6,681 nt of DNA from positions 1 to 6,681 of the forward strand of contig CANGUI010000099.1 of assembly GCA_947457025.1 (NCBI GenBank). The letters run 5' to 3'. The position numbers and the translations under genes are program-made. Shown piece after piece: positions 5,973 to 6,681 of this stretch. The notes under the pieces are model-generated. The model saw only the letters and a list, made by a program, of their open reading frames with translations. It was not told where the DNA came from and did not search any database. The stretch is from Flammeovirgaceae bacterium (GTDB taxonomy: Bacteria > Bacteroidota > Bacteroidia > Cytophagales > Cyclobacteriaceae). Every line of letters begins with the position of its first letter. Position 1 is the stretch's first letter.

Positions 5973-5974
5973 GG

Positions 5975-6475
5975 GTGGTACAAAAATTTTTTCCTCTCGA
6001 TAAGAATTACCTGCTGGAGCGCGTGCAACTGCAGGAAAAGGACGCGCTACTGGCGCAACTCCTCGCGCTGACCAAAGTCTGCTTCCTTCAGCGCTACAAT
6101 CCGCTCGGACTGGCTGATCCGGTATCCGAAAAGTTGCGCGCCTTCGAACCCGATACGTTTGTACGTCTCCATTCCTTCTACCTACACCTGGCCGCCATGT
6201 ACCGCTACAAGTACGGCCACAACCAACTCGCGTTCCTGTGGGATGGCACCGACCACAGCGAACAATACCGGAAAGAATGGACGGCATTTTTCCTGCAGGC
6301 CTGCCACCGCTTTTGCCGGGAAGAACTATTTCTCCGGGCCGTGCTTGACCTCACCGTATTTTTTCAGGCCGATGCCAATGCACGGCTGGCGGAAAACCGC
6401 ATGCAGCATTTTCTTACCCGGACTTTCGAACTCCGCGTGCTGAAGAAAGGCCTGGTGCCTGCCCGTGTTGCCTGA
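5975..6475 (+). CDS. hypothetical 166-residue helical protein, GTG start
   Basis: I do not recognise this protein. It appears mostly alpha-helical and soluble. It has amphipathic helices near residues 11-38 (leucine- and glutamine-rich), 62-80 (TFVRLHSFYLHLAAMYRYKY), 97-117 and 118-145, no signal peptide and no membrane span. Notable blocks are QLAFLWDGTDHSEQYRKEW at 84-102 and a CHRFC pair (Cys110 and Cys114); a further Cys is at 36. It ends with a basic stretch, ELRVLKKGLVPARVA. The start is GTG because no ATG occurs in frame until residue 75, and because the first residues VQKFFPLDKNYLLERV already read like a natural N-terminus. The frame is open upstream without another good start. Third-position GC and natural composition support a real gene. 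It is divergent from the haem-binding gene across 69 bases and may share control with it, but no functional link is shown. Confidence 0.75.
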   Translation: MVQKFFPLDKNYLLERVQLQEKDALLAQLLALTKVCFLQRYNPLGLADPVSEKLRAFEPDTFVRLHSFYLHLAAMYRYKYGHNQLAFLWDGTDHSEQYRKEWTAFFLQACHRFCREELFLRAVLDLTVFFQADANARLAENRMQHFLTRTFELRVLKKGLVPARVA

Positions 6476-6494
6476 CCGGGAATAAGACTTCCTT

Positions 6495-6524
6495 TTTGAG
6501 GCAATTGGGTTTTTACTATATTTC
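6495..6524 (+). promoter_or_regulatory. candidate promoter for the gene at 6552
   Basis: TTTG at 6495-6498 and TATATTTC at 6517-6524 are spaced by 18 bases. This matches the Bacteroidota pattern TTTG-N17-20-TAnnTTTG with one mismatch in the last base of the -7 box. The region is locally AT-rich and lies between the stop at 6475 and the ATG at 6552. The predicted start near 6530 gives a leader of about 20 bases. Confidence 0.55.
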
Positions 6525-6551
6525 GTAAATGGAATAACCCCCTTACTAACT

Positions 6552-6681
6552 ATGAATCCCCGTCAAATCTTTGTAGCCACCTCTGTCTTCATCACGGCCC
6601 TGTTGATTGTTTGGTCTTTCTTTTGGATCGATGTGTTGCTGCTGTTTGTCATAGTGGCCCCGTTAATTTACATGGGTGTCG
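6552..6681 (+). CDS. N-terminus of a membrane-anchored protein, possibly an FMN-binding glutamate-synthase-family protein
   Basis: Only the first 43 residues are present; the gene runs off the right edge. They begin MNPRQIFVATSVFITALLIV and consist of two closely spaced hydrophobic helices: residues 6-24, and residues 26-42 (IDVLLLFVIVAPLIYMG). This two-helix start with a W-S-F-F-W turn, then a second helix ending in APLIYMGV, resembles the N-terminus of Bacteroidota proteins annotated as FMN-binding glutamate synthase family. In these a catalytic glutamate-synthase-like domain follows the anchor. The comparison is from memory and rests on low-complexity membrane sequence, so the family call is tentative. 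The coding start is supported by the upstream promoter match and by an A-rich, AT-rich leader. Confidence 0.6.
   Translation, partial: MNPRQIFVATSVFITALLIVWSFFWIDVLLLFVIVAPLIYMGV

Noticed and set aside
5832..6287. Minus-strand open frame of 151 codons
   Set aside because: Antisense to the 166-residue gene and overlapping the haem-protein gene; arginine- and cysteine-rich shadow translation.

Overview
The window looks like a chromosomal stretch from a fairly GC-rich member of the Bacteroidota, probably Cytophagales-like. Three things point that way. The gene content includes a carboxypeptidase-regulatory-like surface or periplasmic protein, a single-CxxCH haem-binding domain protein, a CHAD protein and a lipoprotein of NTF2/SnoaL type. 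Several upstream regions carry Bacteroidota-style -7 boxes (TAnnTTTG or one mismatch). Recognisable Shine-Dalgarno sequences are scarce. No RNA gene, CRISPR array, insertion sequence or phage gene was seen, and no coherent new multi-gene system could be supported.

Left part (1-1224): the last 26 codons of an upstream plus-strand gene, then a small two-helix membrane protein (162-425). About 800 bases follow without a secure gene. In that stretch the minus strand from about 812 down to 430 has natural amino-acid composition and GC-rich third positions, but no stop of its own and no recognised family. It may be a remnant or an orphan gene. The other half of the stretch is GC-rich and holds two perfect 8-bp hairpins.

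Middle part (1225-5318): a plus-strand lipoprotein with an NTF2-like fold (1225-1767) converges on a minus-strand run of genes. Read in transcription order from the right, the run is a haem-binding domain protein (5905-5447), a pirin (5318-4584), a 544-residue exported protein joining a carboxypeptidase-regulatory-like domain to a C-terminal thioredoxin-like domain (4490-2856), and a CHAD protein (2688-1957). Gaps of 93 to 167 bases, and separate -7 boxes before two of these genes, suggest mostly independent transcription rather than one tight operon.

Right part (5905-6681): the haem-binding gene is divergent from an unrecognised 166-residue helical protein that starts with GTG. The 69-base interval between them contains a perfect 10-bp inverted repeat next to the GTG start and two facing TACCTTT boxes. 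After a good promoter match (6495-6524), the window ends inside a gene whose first 43 residues form two membrane helices. They resemble the N-terminus of Bacteroidota FMN-binding glutamate-synthase-family proteins.

The most interesting points are the thioredoxin-like domain with only one active-site cysteine, the symmetric divergent control region, the antisense-open cysteine-rich segment at 430-812, and a possible 34-residue gene at 2719-2823.
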